From Treponema sp. (GTDB lineage Bacteria; Spirochaetota; Spirochaetia; Treponematales; Treponemataceae), in assembly GCA_017395545.1 (NCBI GenBank), contig JAFPUF010000005.1, positions 1 to 42,667 of the forward strand: a stretch of DNA of 42,667 bases, in the 5' to 3' direction. Positions within the stretch are counted from its first letter, which is position 1, and every line of letters starts with the position of its first letter. The position numbers and the translations under genes were made by a program. Under the pieces are notes generated by a model, which ran no database searches, had not been told where the DNA came from, and saw nothing but the letters and a program-made list of their open reading frames with translations. Shown here in pieces: positions 33,619 through 41,790 of the stretch.

Positions 33619-36600
33619 CGATTTAAACATTACGCATTGTCTATAGGGGGAGTGCTATACCTTTGTATGGCATTGTTTTTTGCCGGCTGTGAGAATTTTC
33701 TTGACGGAGCGGAAACGAAACAAAAACTGGATGATGCGATTGCATACGCCAACGCAGAGCCGATCGAAATAAGGGTGGAATGCGATGAGGGCTCAGGCTC
33801 ATTCCTTACGGAAACAATCCTTTCAAAAAAAGTGACTGACGAGTTCAATATAGAATTCAAGATTTCTTCCGGTCATAAATTCGCAGGATGGCAAGCTTAC
33901 ACACGCTCTTCTGACGGTACATTAAAAGAACTTTCCTCTGAGTACATAAAATTTCTTTCCTACAATACAGAGAGCACAGACGGAATTTACAAAGTGACGG
34001 CGACTTTTGCGAGGGCTGCGTACGGTATAGTAATTAAGCCGCGCTGTCTTCTTGTTCCGAAAATTTTGCAGGTTTCTCCGGCAGAAAATGATGCTGTCAT
34101 TTGCTATAAACCGGTAGTCATAAAATTCAACATACCTTTGGAAAACGATGACGGCACAAGTCCTGTTTTCTCTCTTGATACTGTTTCCATAAAACTGGGG
34201 GATGTATCTTTTAAAAATTATTTTTCTTCGGTCACTTTGAATCAGGAAAAAACTGAACTCACACTTACGCCGAACTATTCAAAGCTTAACGACTATATCG
34301 AAAATACGTCCGAGTTCCCGACCATCACACTGAAAATTTCTTTAGGAGACATAGTACTGCTCAAAAATGGCATGGAACTTTTACTAAAGGGAACTGATTC
34401 TGAAATAGCCGTTCAATACAAAGCCGGAAAAGACACTGAGCCTCCTGTAATTGCAGACTGGTTTATGACACGGTACGAAATAACGCCTGAAACAGCCCTT
34501 TCCCTTGATGACGATAAGAAATTCATCAAAAAAACTGCCGACGAAGAAGATTTTATGGATGAAGCTTTGTTTGCAAACCTTGCAGAAGAGTGTGTTTACC
34601 TCTGGGGAAAAGTTTATGATAAAGACACGGAACTTCATAAAATTACCGTCAGGCAGTACCGTAAGAAATATCATCTGAATAATTATGGATTTTTAAATGA
34701 AGATACCGAAAATATCACAGAATTTATCATTGGCGGTAACAATATACAGAGCATAAATGACGGCAAAGGCAACACCTTTTTTTGTATAAAAATAGATTTA
34801 CTGGTACCTGGTAGAATTGGCGGCGACATTCTCTTTGAAATTATGGCAGAAGATAGCTGTGGAAATAAACAAAGGGGAGATAATTTAAAAATTTCTTGTG
34901 TGGTGACTTCAAACCTTTACAGACACGGTGCAATTAATTACAACGATAATTTTGAAGTGGCAAATTCTATGGATTCGCTTTCTACAATATATTTTTCGAC
35001 CCCCGTTGAAGGCTCTGGACATTCAGATGCGGTACGTTTTGCTCTTTACTATAATTTAAGGGATGACCTGGTACCGGAGGGATATAAGGGATATATTTCC
35101 GGAAGAAGACTTGATTACGAATGTGAATATCTTGATAAAAGCGGAACAAAAAGGCATGAGAAATTTGTGCAGGCGGAAGATACCAATTCATATTCCCTTA
35201 AACTTGAAAATATCGATGAGAATAATCTTGAGGCACAAACTTTCACAGTTTTTGTAAAATATGGCAAATATACACTCTGGACAAGAGAATATAATTTTCC
35301 ACAGCCCCCTTATGTCGAAAAAGTCTATGAAAAGAACGGGGAAAAGTACATAAAATTTGCGTCGACGGGTGAAGAAAGAATTTATATAAGAAAATCTACG
35401 GAATCTGAATTTAGAAGTTATAATAATGATGAAATTCCTCTTAGTAATGATTATGAAGTATATGCAATAGCTGCAATAGATGAAAGTATCTGGAATACAC
35501 AGCGGCTATACGGAAATCAGACAGGACCGTTCACTTTAGCTTCTCTTAGTGAAGAAAAGTTGCCTGCACCCGTTGTAAAAGACCGGACCTTAACCCCGCA
35601 AAAGTCAGATTATATGGATGTTCTTTTTGATGTAGAAGGTCCCGATGAGAACGGAACATTAAAGAAGTGGGATGAGGTATATGATTCCATTATGCTGGAA
35701 TATAGCTCAGAAGCGAGTTCTACTGTGAAAAAAACTATAAGCAAAGGAGGCAAAGTCTCAGTTACCATAAAAACAAGTGACTTGTATAAGGCGGAAGCGT
35801 ATAAGCCGGTGATAAAAATGACCGGAATAAGAAACGGCAAACTTTCAGAGGTTTTGGAATACAATATAAGGTTTAAAGATGACGAAGACAGAATTGCCTA
35901 TGATAATGTTTCTCCTCCAAACAGTTTTATACAATGGACTGATGAAGATTCTGTTACCTTTTATTTCTACGACGAAGAATCCGGACCAGCAGACGGAACT
36001 CTAACTTCGGGTAATTATACTTTTGAGTATCATCCGGCAAGTGCTGATATTGTAGCACCCACAACTGAATATATTAACGGATATTATGCTGTAAGGATTT
36101 CTGTAGATTTAATAAAACCTTACCAGAGAAGCTTTACCTATACAGTAAGAGATAAAGCAGGAAATACTACAACCGGCATTAAAAACTTTGACATGTCACC
36201 TATGACTATTTTGAGAGAAAGTCCTGAATATATTGTAAGTGAGGATAAATGGACTCCAAACTTTAATTATAAGCAAGAACCTCTTCTTACTGTCAACAGT
36301 GCATTCTCGCAATGGCGGGCTGTGTTATATTATTATGAGTTTGAAAACGATTCATGGGGAACAGAACCAAGTCGTACATTTAAAAGAACAGGAGTTGAAC
36401 TGCTTAAACCTGAGAACACGGATTTTTCTGTAGAAAAAAATAAGTTCGTGAAAATTCGATATACATATAAATTTTCTGAGAATCTGTATGATAATTATGA
36501 AATTTACTATACCGGTGATTATTCAGGAGACAGCTCGTGCAATCTGCTCTTTTCTAATGCCTCATCTAACACTTCAATTGCAGTTTCCAGTGATGCTCCT

Positions 36601-36837
36601 GTTCTGGTGCACACGCTGGTAACAACGCGGGCCTTGAGTGACTGCAAAGACTGGTCAATTGCACAGTGGGAATCTTTCCCGGAAGAAATTGATATAAAGC
36701 GAATGGAATTCCCGTCAACAGGCAATTTCAAACGTTATGATATACCATTGGATAAGATTAATAACCGTGACTGCTACGTTGTAATAGCACACTACGCTGA
36801 CGGCACTGCCCAAAAAAGCGAGGTAATGCAGAAATAG
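33595..36837 (+). CDS. Large surface lipoprotein with Ig-like domains
   Basis: The protein has 1080 residues. A signal peptide ends in the lipobox LFFAGC (Cys about residue 32), so it should be lipid-anchored. Near the N-terminus, GHKFAGWQAYTRSSDGTLKE resembles the GW-containing InlB-type bacterial repeat. ILQVSPAENDAVICYKPVVI resembles bacterial Ig-like (SbsA-type) domains. The rest is beta-rich with further Ig-like pieces, for example FTYTVRDKAGNTTTGIK. Similar long lipoproteins are frequent in gut and oral treponemes; the function is unknown. The frame is open upstream, but the ATG at 33595 has an RBS and begins the signal peptide. Codon use is more A+T-rich than in the neighbours. Confidence 0.82.
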   Translation: MKKLNCALRFKHYALSIGGVLYLCMALFFAGCENFLDGAETKQKLDDAIAYANAEPIEIRVECDEGSGSFLTETILSKKVTDEFNIEFKISSGHKFAGWQAYTRSSDGTLKELSSEYIKFLSYNTESTDGIYKVTATFARAAYGIVIKPRCLLVPKILQVSPAENDAVICYKPVVIKFNIPLENDDGTSPVFSLDTVSIKLGDVSFKNYFSSVTLNQEKTELTLTPNYSKLNDYIENTSEFPTITLKISLGDIVLLKNGMELLLKGTDSEIAVQYKAGKDTEPPVIADWFMTRYEITPETALSLDDDKKFIKKTADEEDFMDEALFANLAEECVYLWGKVYDKDTELHKITVRQYRKKYHLNNYGFLNEDTENITEFIIGGNNIQSINDGKGNTFFCIKIDLLVPGRIGGDILFEIMAEDSCGNKQRGDNLKISCVVTSNLYRHGAINYNDNFEVANSMDSLSTIYFSTPVEGSGHSDAVRFALYYNLRDDLVPEGYKGYISGRRLDYECEYLDKSGTKRHEKFVQAEDTNSYSLKLENIDENNLEAQTFTVFVKYGKYTLWTREYNFPQPPYVEKVYEKNGEKYIKFASTGEERIYIRKSTESEFRSYNNDEIPLSNDYEVYAIAAIDESIWNTQRLYGNQTGPFTLASLSEEKLPAPVVKDRTLTPQKSDYMDVLFDVEGPDENGTLKKWDEVYDSIMLEYSSEASSTVKKTISKGGKVSVTIKTSDLYKAEAYKPVIKMTGIRNGKLSEVLEYNIRFKDDEDRIAYDNVSPPNSFIQWTDEDSVTFYFYDEESGPADGTLTSGNYTFEYHPASADIVAPTTEYINGYYAVRISVDLIKPYQRSFTYTVRDKAGNTTTGIKNFDMSPMTILRESPEYIVSEDKWTPNFNYKQEPLLTVNSAFSQWRAVLYYYEFENDSWGTEPSRTFKRTGVELLKPENTDFSVEKNKFVKIRYTYKFSENLYDNYEIYYTGDYSGDSSCNLLFSNASSNTSIAVSSDAPVLVHTLVTTRALSDCKDWSIAQWESFPEEIDIKRMEFPSTGNFKRYDIPLDKINNRDCYVVIAHYADGTAQKSEVMQK

Positions 36838-36840
36838 CAA

Positions 36841-36875
36841 AAAACTCCGGATTCAATCAGTGAATATTGGATTTT
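36841..36875 (+). terminator. Hairpin after the lipoprotein gene, probable bidirectional terminator
   Basis: AAAAcTCC and GGATTTT form the base and ATTCA and TGAAT the top of a stem with a small internal mismatch. It starts 4 bases after the lipoprotein stop, with A-run and T-run ends. It lies between two convergent genes. Confidence 0.5.
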
Positions 36876-36908
36876 CCTTGCAGATGTTTCTGAATGTAAG
36901 TTAAGATA

Positions 36909-36926
36909 AAGACACGTCTGTGTCTT
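36909..36926. terminator. Perfect hairpin downstream of tonB
   Basis: AAGACAC and GTGTCTT form a perfect 7-bp stem with loop GTCT. It lies 22 bases beyond the tonB stop on the minus strand. No T-run follows in either direction. Confidence 0.4.
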
Positions 36927-36942
36927 AGTCCAAAGGAAAAAC

Positions 36943-36972
36943 AAAGCCTAATTCAATGTGAATTTCACCGGA
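36943..36972 (-). repeat. tonB 3' end, copy of 33503-33532
   Basis: Thirty bases covering the final tonB codons and stop, duplicated exactly upstream of the large lipoprotein gene. Confidence 0.85.
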
Positions 36973-37456
36973 TATCTGTAACGCACTGCGCAGTTTTTGC
37001 CGTTTGCGTTTGCGGGGATGCAGGTGAGACCTTCCAGGGCTTTTACGGCCGCCTCTGCAAAACCGTGTCCCGGGTCTTTGAGAACTTTTATTTTACGGAT
37101 TGCGCCGTTTGAATCGATAAAAAGCTCCAGATAGACCACGGCTTCAATTCCCTGCTTGAGTGCCATCGGCGGATAGACAATCCTTGAAAGCACTTCACGG
37201 CTCGGAATGACCGGCACGGAAGAGATTTTGTGCTGAGGGAGATAATCAATCTGCTCCTGGCTGGTGGCGGTGGAACGAATTCCTGAACATCAACGAGCTT
37301 AAAAACTTCGGCTTCACGGAAATCTACGGTCTCGACTGATTCTGACTTCTCCTGAAAATTAAAGACATAAATCACCACGACATGAAGGAGAAGCACTAAT
37401 CCAAAGAGAAGGGGACGCGCAAAACGCGAGAATCTTGAAATATTTTCCATACTCAT
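36948..37456 (-). pseudogene. TonB-family energy transducer, frameshifted in the proline-rich linker
   Basis: TonB links the inner membrane proton gradient to outer membrane receptors. The N-terminal part (from 37456) has one membrane helix (LLFGLVLLLHVVVIYVFNF) and ends in VQEFVPPPPA. It then loses frame. The C-terminal domain continues in another frame: EQIDYLPQHKISSVPVIPS, IVYPPMALKQGIEAVVYLEL, GAIRKIKVLKDPGHGFAEAA and AVRYRYPVKFTLN. The junction lies near 37250-37275, where the repetitive periplasmic linker should be. About 165 residues remain and much of the linker is missing. A programmed frameshift or a sequencing error in a repetitive stretch cannot be excluded. No exbB or exbD is adjacent. 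Confidence 0.75.
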
Positions 37457-37467
37457 AAAACTACCCC

Positions 37468-37535
37468 TTTTTGAGTTACAATTCTTTTTATTAAAAAAGG
37501 AATTTGTGCATATGAAAAAGTTGAATTGCGCATTG
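37468..37535 (+). repeat. Right copy of the 68-base lipoprotein leader repeat
   Basis: Matches 33551-33618 with one mismatch. Identity stops abruptly after the codons for MKKLNCAL, marking a deletion or recombination point. Confidence 0.9.
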
Positions 37536-37606
37536 TCTGCAGTGCTGATGACCGGGGTGCAGAAAAAGTAGGGGAGTTTAACGGACAGTATCCAAAGAAT
37601 AAATAA
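37512..37606 (+). pseudogene. Shell of a second lipoprotein gene
   Basis: The duplicated RBS and start encode MKKLNCALSAVLMTGVQKK and then a stop at 37569-37571. A second frame at 37568-37606 reads VGEFNGQYPKNK and a stop, and may be the original C-terminus. Start and possible end are kept but the body is gone. Confidence 0.45.
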
Positions 37607-37609
37607 TCA

Positions 37610-37707
37610 TTGACATCGCCGTTCGGCTATATTATAGTTAAAACAAGAAAAATTAGCCGAACGACTATATTTATTTGCAAGAAATAGAATTTAGCCGTTC
37701 GCCTATA
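37610..37707 (+). promoter_or_regulatory. hipBA promoter with three palindromic operators
   Basis: A strong promoter, TTGACA (37610-37615), 17 bases and TATAGT (37633-37638), precedes hipB. Three 16-base boxes of the form TAGCCGnnCGnCTATA begin at 37616, 37654 and 37692, exactly 38 bases apart. Box 1 fills the promoter spacer. Each is a near-palindrome around a central AA or TT. HipB dimers are the expected ligand, so the operon should repress itself. Confidence 0.85.
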
Positions 37708-37730
37708 TGACCGCTTACACAGGAGCTTCT

Positions 37731-37943
37731 ATGCAGGTAAACGATTCCATTTCTTTAGGACAGGCAATTCGAAATCGCCGTAAAGAATTATCATACACAC
37801 AGAAATATATTTCAGAAATAACTGGCTTTAGTATGAGCTTTCTTTCTGATCTTGAAAATGGAAAAGCAACCTGTGAAATTGGAAAAACCCTGCATCTCAT
37901 GAATCTTCTGGGCTTAAATATAAACGTAGAGGCAAGGGGATAA
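37731..37943 (+). CDS. hipB: HipB-like antitoxin and repressor
   Basis: A 70-residue helix-turn-helix protein: SLGQAIRNRRKELSYTQKYI followed by GFSMSFLSDLENGKA and LHLMNLLGLNINVEARG. HipB-type antitoxins bind HipA and repress the operon. An upstream ATG at 37707 is in frame but overlaps the third operator and has no RBS. The ATG at 37731 is preceded by AGGAG and is preferred. hipA starts on the base after its stop. Confidence 0.9.
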   Translation: MQVNDSISLGQAIRNRRKELSYTQKYISEITGFSMSFLSDLENGKATCEIGKTLHLMNLLGLNINVEARG

Positions 37944-39227
37944 ATGAGCGGAATAAATCTTAAAGTACAGATAGAAATCAACGGCCAGTTTGTTCAGGCA
38001 GGGCACATCACAGGAAGCAGTTCTCAGGATGCTGTTTTTGCCTATGATGAGTCGTATATTGCTTCAACAGCAGCCCGGGCAATTTCATTGAGTCTACCTG
38101 TTGCAAAAAAAAACTTTGATGCGGATGCAACTAAAACCTTTTTTGACGGCCTTTTACCGGAAGGCTTTACCCGCCAGTGTGTTGCAGACAGTATTCATGC
38201 TTCTTCTGATGATTATATCTCTATTCTCCGGGAACTTGGAAGTGAATGCCTTGGAGCTATTCAGATTATTGATGAAGACAAACCGGCTATTAAAGCAGGT
38301 TATACACCTCTCACTATTGAAGAAATCAGGGAGCTTGCTAAAGAAGGTGCAGGCAAATCAGCTGAAATAGTTGTAAAAAGTCATCTTTCTCTGACTGGAG
38401 CTTCTGGAAAAGTCGGATTGTATTGTGATGAGACTTCTGGGAACTGGTATAAACCTCAAGGGCTCGCTCCAAGTACTCATATTGTAAAGCAAAGTCATGT
38501 CCGTTACAAAAATATCGTATTAAATGAACAACTTTGTCTGCTTGCAGCTGGGAAACTGGGAATTGAAATTCCAGAAAGCTTTATTCTTCAGGCACAGGAA
38601 GGGAAGGTTAATGATGAAGACGTTCTGTTTGCCACACGACGTTTCGACCGGAATTTTGACAAAGATTCGCGTATAGTTGATGGCTTAAAGACTCCTTATC
38701 GTCTGCATCAGGAAGATTTTGCTCAGGCATTAGGCATTAAATCTGTTGATAAATACGAAAAAGCAGGGCAGGGCTACTTAAAAAGAATGTTTGATCTGTT
38801 GCAGAAGCATTCATCAAATCCAATTGAAGATTCCCTCAAACTTTGGAAACGTGCCGTTTTTAACTGCATAATTGGCAATACAGACAATCATATAAAAAAC
38901 AGTTCTCTTATTTACGGCAAAGACTTATCATCTATACGTCTTGCGCCATTCTATGATGTTGTATGTACAAAACTTTACGAAAGCAGCACAGATGAAATGT
39001 CTGTGATCATAAATGGTAAACAGAACATAAATCAGATTACAAGGGAAGATTTAGCGCAGGAAGCAAAAAATTGCGGCCTTGGTTCTAAAATTGCGTTGAA
39101 AATTTATGATGAACTGCACGACGGTATTAAAAAAGCTCTTCTGGATTCTGCAGAAGAATTATCAAAAACAGGATTTACAGAAGCGCAGTCTATGGCAGAA
39201 AACATATTGGGAAAGATTCTAAGATAA
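37944..39227 (+). CDS. hipA: HipA-like serine/threonine kinase toxin
   Basis: The 427-residue protein belongs to the HipA kinases, which inhibit growth; E. coli HipA phosphorylates glutamyl-tRNA synthetase. The N-terminal domain includes AARAISLSLPVAKKNF and FFDGLLPEGFTRQCVADSIH. The kinase core has HLSLTGASGKVGLYCD (glycine-rich loop), PSTHIVKQSH, the catalytic NCIIGNTDNHIKNSSLIY and the metal site LAPFYDVVCT. All key residues look intact. It is directly downstream of hipB. Lower G+C and the stand-alone operator set suggest horizontal transfer. Confidence 0.93.
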   Translation: MSGINLKVQIEINGQFVQAGHITGSSSQDAVFAYDESYIASTAARAISLSLPVAKKNFDADATKTFFDGLLPEGFTRQCVADSIHASSDDYISILRELGSECLGAIQIIDEDKPAIKAGYTPLTIEEIRELAKEGAGKSAEIVVKSHLSLTGASGKVGLYCDETSGNWYKPQGLAPSTHIVKQSHVRYKNIVLNEQLCLLAAGKLGIEIPESFILQAQEGKVNDEDVLFATRRFDRNFDKDSRIVDGLKTPYRLHQEDFAQALGIKSVDKYEKAGQGYLKRMFDLLQKHSSNPIEDSLKLWKRAVFNCIIGNTDNHIKNSSLIYGKDLSSIRLAPFYDVVCTKLYESSTDEMSVIINGKQNINQITREDLAQEAKNCGLGSKIALKIYDELHDGIKKALLDSAEELSKTGFTEAQSMAENILGKILR

Positions 39228-39266
39228 TGAAGAAACTTGCGGAAGTCAAGATTTTGTCATTTTTTT

Positions 39267-39350
39267 GGGGGGCTTGGGGGCTTTCCCCCAGGAGAAGGGG
39301 GTGTGGTGAAGACCATGGGGCTGAACCCAGGGGGAAGGCTTTCCCCCTCT
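39267..39350 (+). repeat. G/C-run repeat element, non-coding copy
   Basis: GGGGGGCTTGGGGGCTTTCC, then AGAAGGGGGTG, a spacer, then GGGGGAAGGCTTTCCCCCT, a self-complementary hairpin. The order of blocks and the length of about 84 bases match the minus strand of 5801-5880. It fills most of the gap between hipA and the small gene at 39394. Confidence 0.6.
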
Positions 39351-39393
39351 GGTTTTTAAAGTTCTTTTTATTATCTTCCGATAATATATTGCT

Positions 39394-39585
39394 ATGGAAA
39401 ATAAGACAGAAAGAACTTTTTACAAAATTCGTTACATCGGCGAGGAATGTGATTATTTTGAAAAAAACAAGGTTTACCTCTGCGTTGGTGAGATAACCTC
39501 TGGTCCGCAGAAAGGCTCGCTTTTTGTAATCAATGAGCAGGGTGTGGACTATGCCTATAAGCCTGAGAATTTCGAGAGAGTTTAG
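39394..39585 (+). CDS. Small conserved protein, probably SH3-like
   Basis: A 63-residue protein with YKIRYIGEECDYFEKNKVYL and GVDYAYKPENFERV. It resembles a widespread family of about 70-residue proteins with the pattern YIGE...L..GK.Y... and DYLY.PE.FE, of unknown function. The 3' end is well conserved in this pattern, which supports a real gene. No RBS is seen; a TAATAT box ends 6 bases before the ATG. Confidence 0.6.
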   Translation: MENKTERTFYKIRYIGEECDYFEKNKVYLCVGEITSGPQKGSLFVINEQGVDYAYKPENFERV

Positions 39586-39601
39586 CAATATCTGAAATAA
39601 A

Positions 39602-39717
39602 TCTGAAAAAAATATCTTTAAATCAGCATTTCTCTTTTCTCTTTTTGCGTTTGCGGCGTTTATCTTTATGAAAATACCCACGACGCGTCAACTACGGTTA
39701 CTGTGACTTTTGAGTGA
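39602..39717 (+). pseudogene. Shell of a secreted-protein gene
   Basis: One frame (39602-39670) encodes a signal-peptide-like stretch KNIFKSAFLFSLFAFAAFIF with no start codon left. A second frame (39679-39717) reads HDASTTVTVTFE and a stop, like the end of a beta-rich exported protein. Together they look like the two ends of a gene whose interior was deleted. Confidence 0.35.
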
Positions 39718-39743
39718 TATTTTAATTCTGTGAGGAAAGGAAA

Positions 39744-40502
39744 ATGATTTATTTTATTGGTGCGGGGCCCGGGGCGGCGGATTTAATTACTGTCAGGGGG
39801 CAGAAACTTCTTGAGTCGGCTGATGTCGTAATCTGGGCGGGCTCTCTCGTGAACGAAGAACTTTTAAAATTCTGCAGAAAAGATGCGGAGATTCATAACA
39901 GTGCGATGATGACTCTTGAAGACGTACTCAAAGTCATGCAGAAAGCCGAAAAATCCGGAAAGAATACGGTTCGTCTGCATACGGGCGATCCGTGCATTTA
40001 CGGTGCAATCCGGGAGCAGATGGACGAACTTGATAAAATCGGCATAAAATACGAGTCGGTGCCGGGAGTAAGCTCTTTTTGTGGGGCGGCTTCAAGTCTG
40101 AATCTTGAATATACGCTTCCGAATGTCAGCCAGTCAGTGATAATCACCCGTCTTGCGGGCAGAACGGATGTTCCTGAGAAGGAAAGCCTTCGTTCGCTTG
40201 CGCAGCACAATTCAACAATGGTTCTTTTTTTGAGCTCAGGAATGACTGAAAAAGTGCAGGGCGAATTGCTTTCCGCAGGTCTTTCTCCAGAAACTCCGGT
40301 GGCTCTCGTCTACAAGGCGACCTGGGCTGACGAGAAAAAGGTTATCTGTACGGTTGGAACTCTCGCAGAATCAGCAAAGACAAACGGAATCTCAAAAACC
40401 GCCCTGATTATCGTGGGAGAAGCGGTGTCCCATACGAATTACGAGCGGTCAAAACTCTACGACCCGGCATTCACAACGGAGTTCAGAAAAGGCGGATCTT
40501 AA
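39744..40502 (+). CDS. cbiF: Precorrin-4 / cobalt-precorrin-4 C11-methyltransferase (CbiF/CobM)
   Basis: The 252-residue enzyme methylates C11 of the corrin ring using S-adenosylmethionine. The N-terminus MIYFIGAGPGAADLITVRGQ carries the SAM-binding glycine motif. Further motifs are DVVIWAGSLVNEELL, VRLHTGDPCIYGAIREQMDE, VPGVSSFCGAASSLNLEYTL, SVIITRLAGRTDVPEKESL and LALVYKATWADEK-like sequence. The RBS GGAAAGGAAAATG is clear. It is the only corrin-ring enzyme in the window; other ring genes are not adjacent. The treponeme either has them elsewhere or has lost them. Confidence 0.95.
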   Translation: MIYFIGAGPGAADLITVRGQKLLESADVVIWAGSLVNEELLKFCRKDAEIHNSAMMTLEDVLKVMQKAEKSGKNTVRLHTGDPCIYGAIREQMDELDKIGIKYESVPGVSSFCGAASSLNLEYTLPNVSQSVIITRLAGRTDVPEKESLRSLAQHNSTMVLFLSSGMTEKVQGELLSAGLSPETPVALVYKATWADEKKVICTVGTLAESAKTNGISKTALIIVGEAVSHTNYERSKLYDPAFTTEFRKGGS

Positions 40503-40580
40503 GTCCTGTGTGCCCAGTCCAGGCGCATCTTGAGGAAGGCTTTCATGTCTTTGTAAAAATCCATTTCCGGCGTTTTGTAT
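40499..40580 (-). pseudogene. Unidentified gene tail beyond the histidine kinase
   Basis: On the minus strand, in a different frame from the kinase, an open stretch reads GYPTLLKYKTPEMDFYKDMK and AFLKMRLDWAHRT, then a stop at 40499-40501. It overlaps the 3' end of the kinase and of cbiF by a few bases. It may be the end of a deleted gene or a short independent peptide starting at the Met near 40562. I do not recognise it. Confidence 0.3.
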
Positions 40581-40581
40581 T

Positions 40582-41790
40582 TTAAGAGGGTAGGATAACC
40601 TTTATCACAGCCCCGCCGTCATTTTCCAGGCGCACTTTTGCCCCCAGCGCCCGGGCGATTGACTTTACGATGCTCAGTCCGATTCCGCTTCCTTTTTTGT
40701 GGGATTTGTCCCCGGAATAAAAACGGTCGAAGGCTCTTTTTAACGCTTCCTTTGAAAAACCTTCTCCGTTGTCGCGGATAAAAAGCGTAGTTTTCCGGCC
40801 CGATTTTTCTGTCCCCAGCGTGATTTTCAGGTTCTGAGAATTCGAGTGTTTTATAGAATTTTCGACTGCAATGCTGAAAACCTGTTTAAGCAGGTTTCTG
40901 TCTGTTTTGATGATGTAGTCGTCTGGAAGCGGGGCTATTTCAATCAGAATATCTGCGCCATTTTCCGCTGGCCTTGCGCTCAGCTCTTCCTTGATTTCTT
41001 CAAAAAAGTCCCGTACAGAGATGTCTTCTTTCTGCACTTTTGTAAGACGATTTTCAAGCCGGGTCAGTTCCAGAAGAGTGCCGACAATTTTTGTCATGTT
41101 ACCGCTTTCTTTTAGAATCATTGCAAGAGATTCGTCAAAACGGCCGTCATCTTTTTCGAGCAGTTTTTTTCCGTGGCGGCGAAGCAGGTCGGCATGACCT
41201 GAAATGACTGCAACCGGCGTTTTAAGCTCGTGACTCACATTAGCGATGAATTCTTTCTGCGAGTCGTATTTTTTTTCGAGTACAATAAAATAAAGGGAGA
41301 AGGAGAGGAAGAGAAACAGCAGCAGCGGAATAAGGACTTTGAGGAGCGAGCGGGGAAATATCGAAAAGAGCACCTGTGAAATCTCTTTTTCAGCAGGAAT
41401 AGAAACCTGAATGCAGATTACTTTTCCGTCAGAAAACACATAGCTTCTGCACAGGTAGAGAATGTCCGTACTTTCTTTACCGCCGTTTTCATTTTTTAAG
41501 GAATATCTCTGTACTCCCCGGACAAAAGGCAGAGGAGGAATCTTTGCAGTATTTGAGGAAAGAACCCTTCTGGAAGTGCGGGCGTAAATTACATAGTCAA
41601 TGTCTTTCTGCGAAAGCTGTATGTCGGAAAGACTGTCGTTTTTTATCTGTGCAAAGATTTCTGTGGACGCATCTTCAAGCCGTTTTGACTGACTGTCACG
41701 CATGGAAATCCGCATTAAAAAAAACAGGTTAAGGGCGAGAATGAGAAATGCAAATGTAAAAACAAAGGAATATTTTACCGCCTTTTTCAA
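40582..41790 (-). CDS. Membrane sensor histidine kinase
   Basis: The 402-residue protein has membrane helices at about 7-27 and 151-170 with a sensor loop of about 120 residues between them. The dimerisation box FIANVSHELKTPVAVISGHA carries the phosphorylated His187. The ATPase domain has VENSIKHSN (N box), IRDNGEGFSKEALKRAFDRF and KGSGIGLSIVKSI. It starts with TTG at 41790, overlapping the TGA of the response regulator, so the two are translationally coupled. It is of the PhoR/EnvZ-like class; the signal is unknown. Confidence 0.93.
   Translation of the reverse strand: MKKAVKYSFVFTFAFLILALNLFFLMRISMRDSQSKRLEDASTEIFAQIKNDSLSDIQLSQKDIDYVIYARTSRRVLSSNTAKIPPLPFVRGVQRYSLKNENGGKESTDILYLCRSYVFSDGKVICIQVSIPAEKEISQVLFSIFPRSLLKVLIPLLLFLFLSFSLYFIVLEKKYDSQKEFIANVSHELKTPVAVISGHADLLRRHGKKLLEKDDGRFDESLAMILKESGNMTKIVGTLLELTRLENRLTKVQKEDISVRDFFEEIKEELSARPAENGADILIEIAPLPDDYIIKTDRNLLKQVFSIAVENSIKHSNSQNLKITLGTEKSGRKTTLFIRDNGEGFSKEALKRAFDRFYSGDKSHKKGSGIGLSIVKSIARALGAKVRLENDGGAVIKVILPS

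Noticed and set aside
35947..35960. Iteron-like 14-mer (minus strand AAGGTAACAGAATC) inside the large lipoprotein gene
   Set aside because: It lies in coding sequence, lacks the second half of the iteron and is probably chance.
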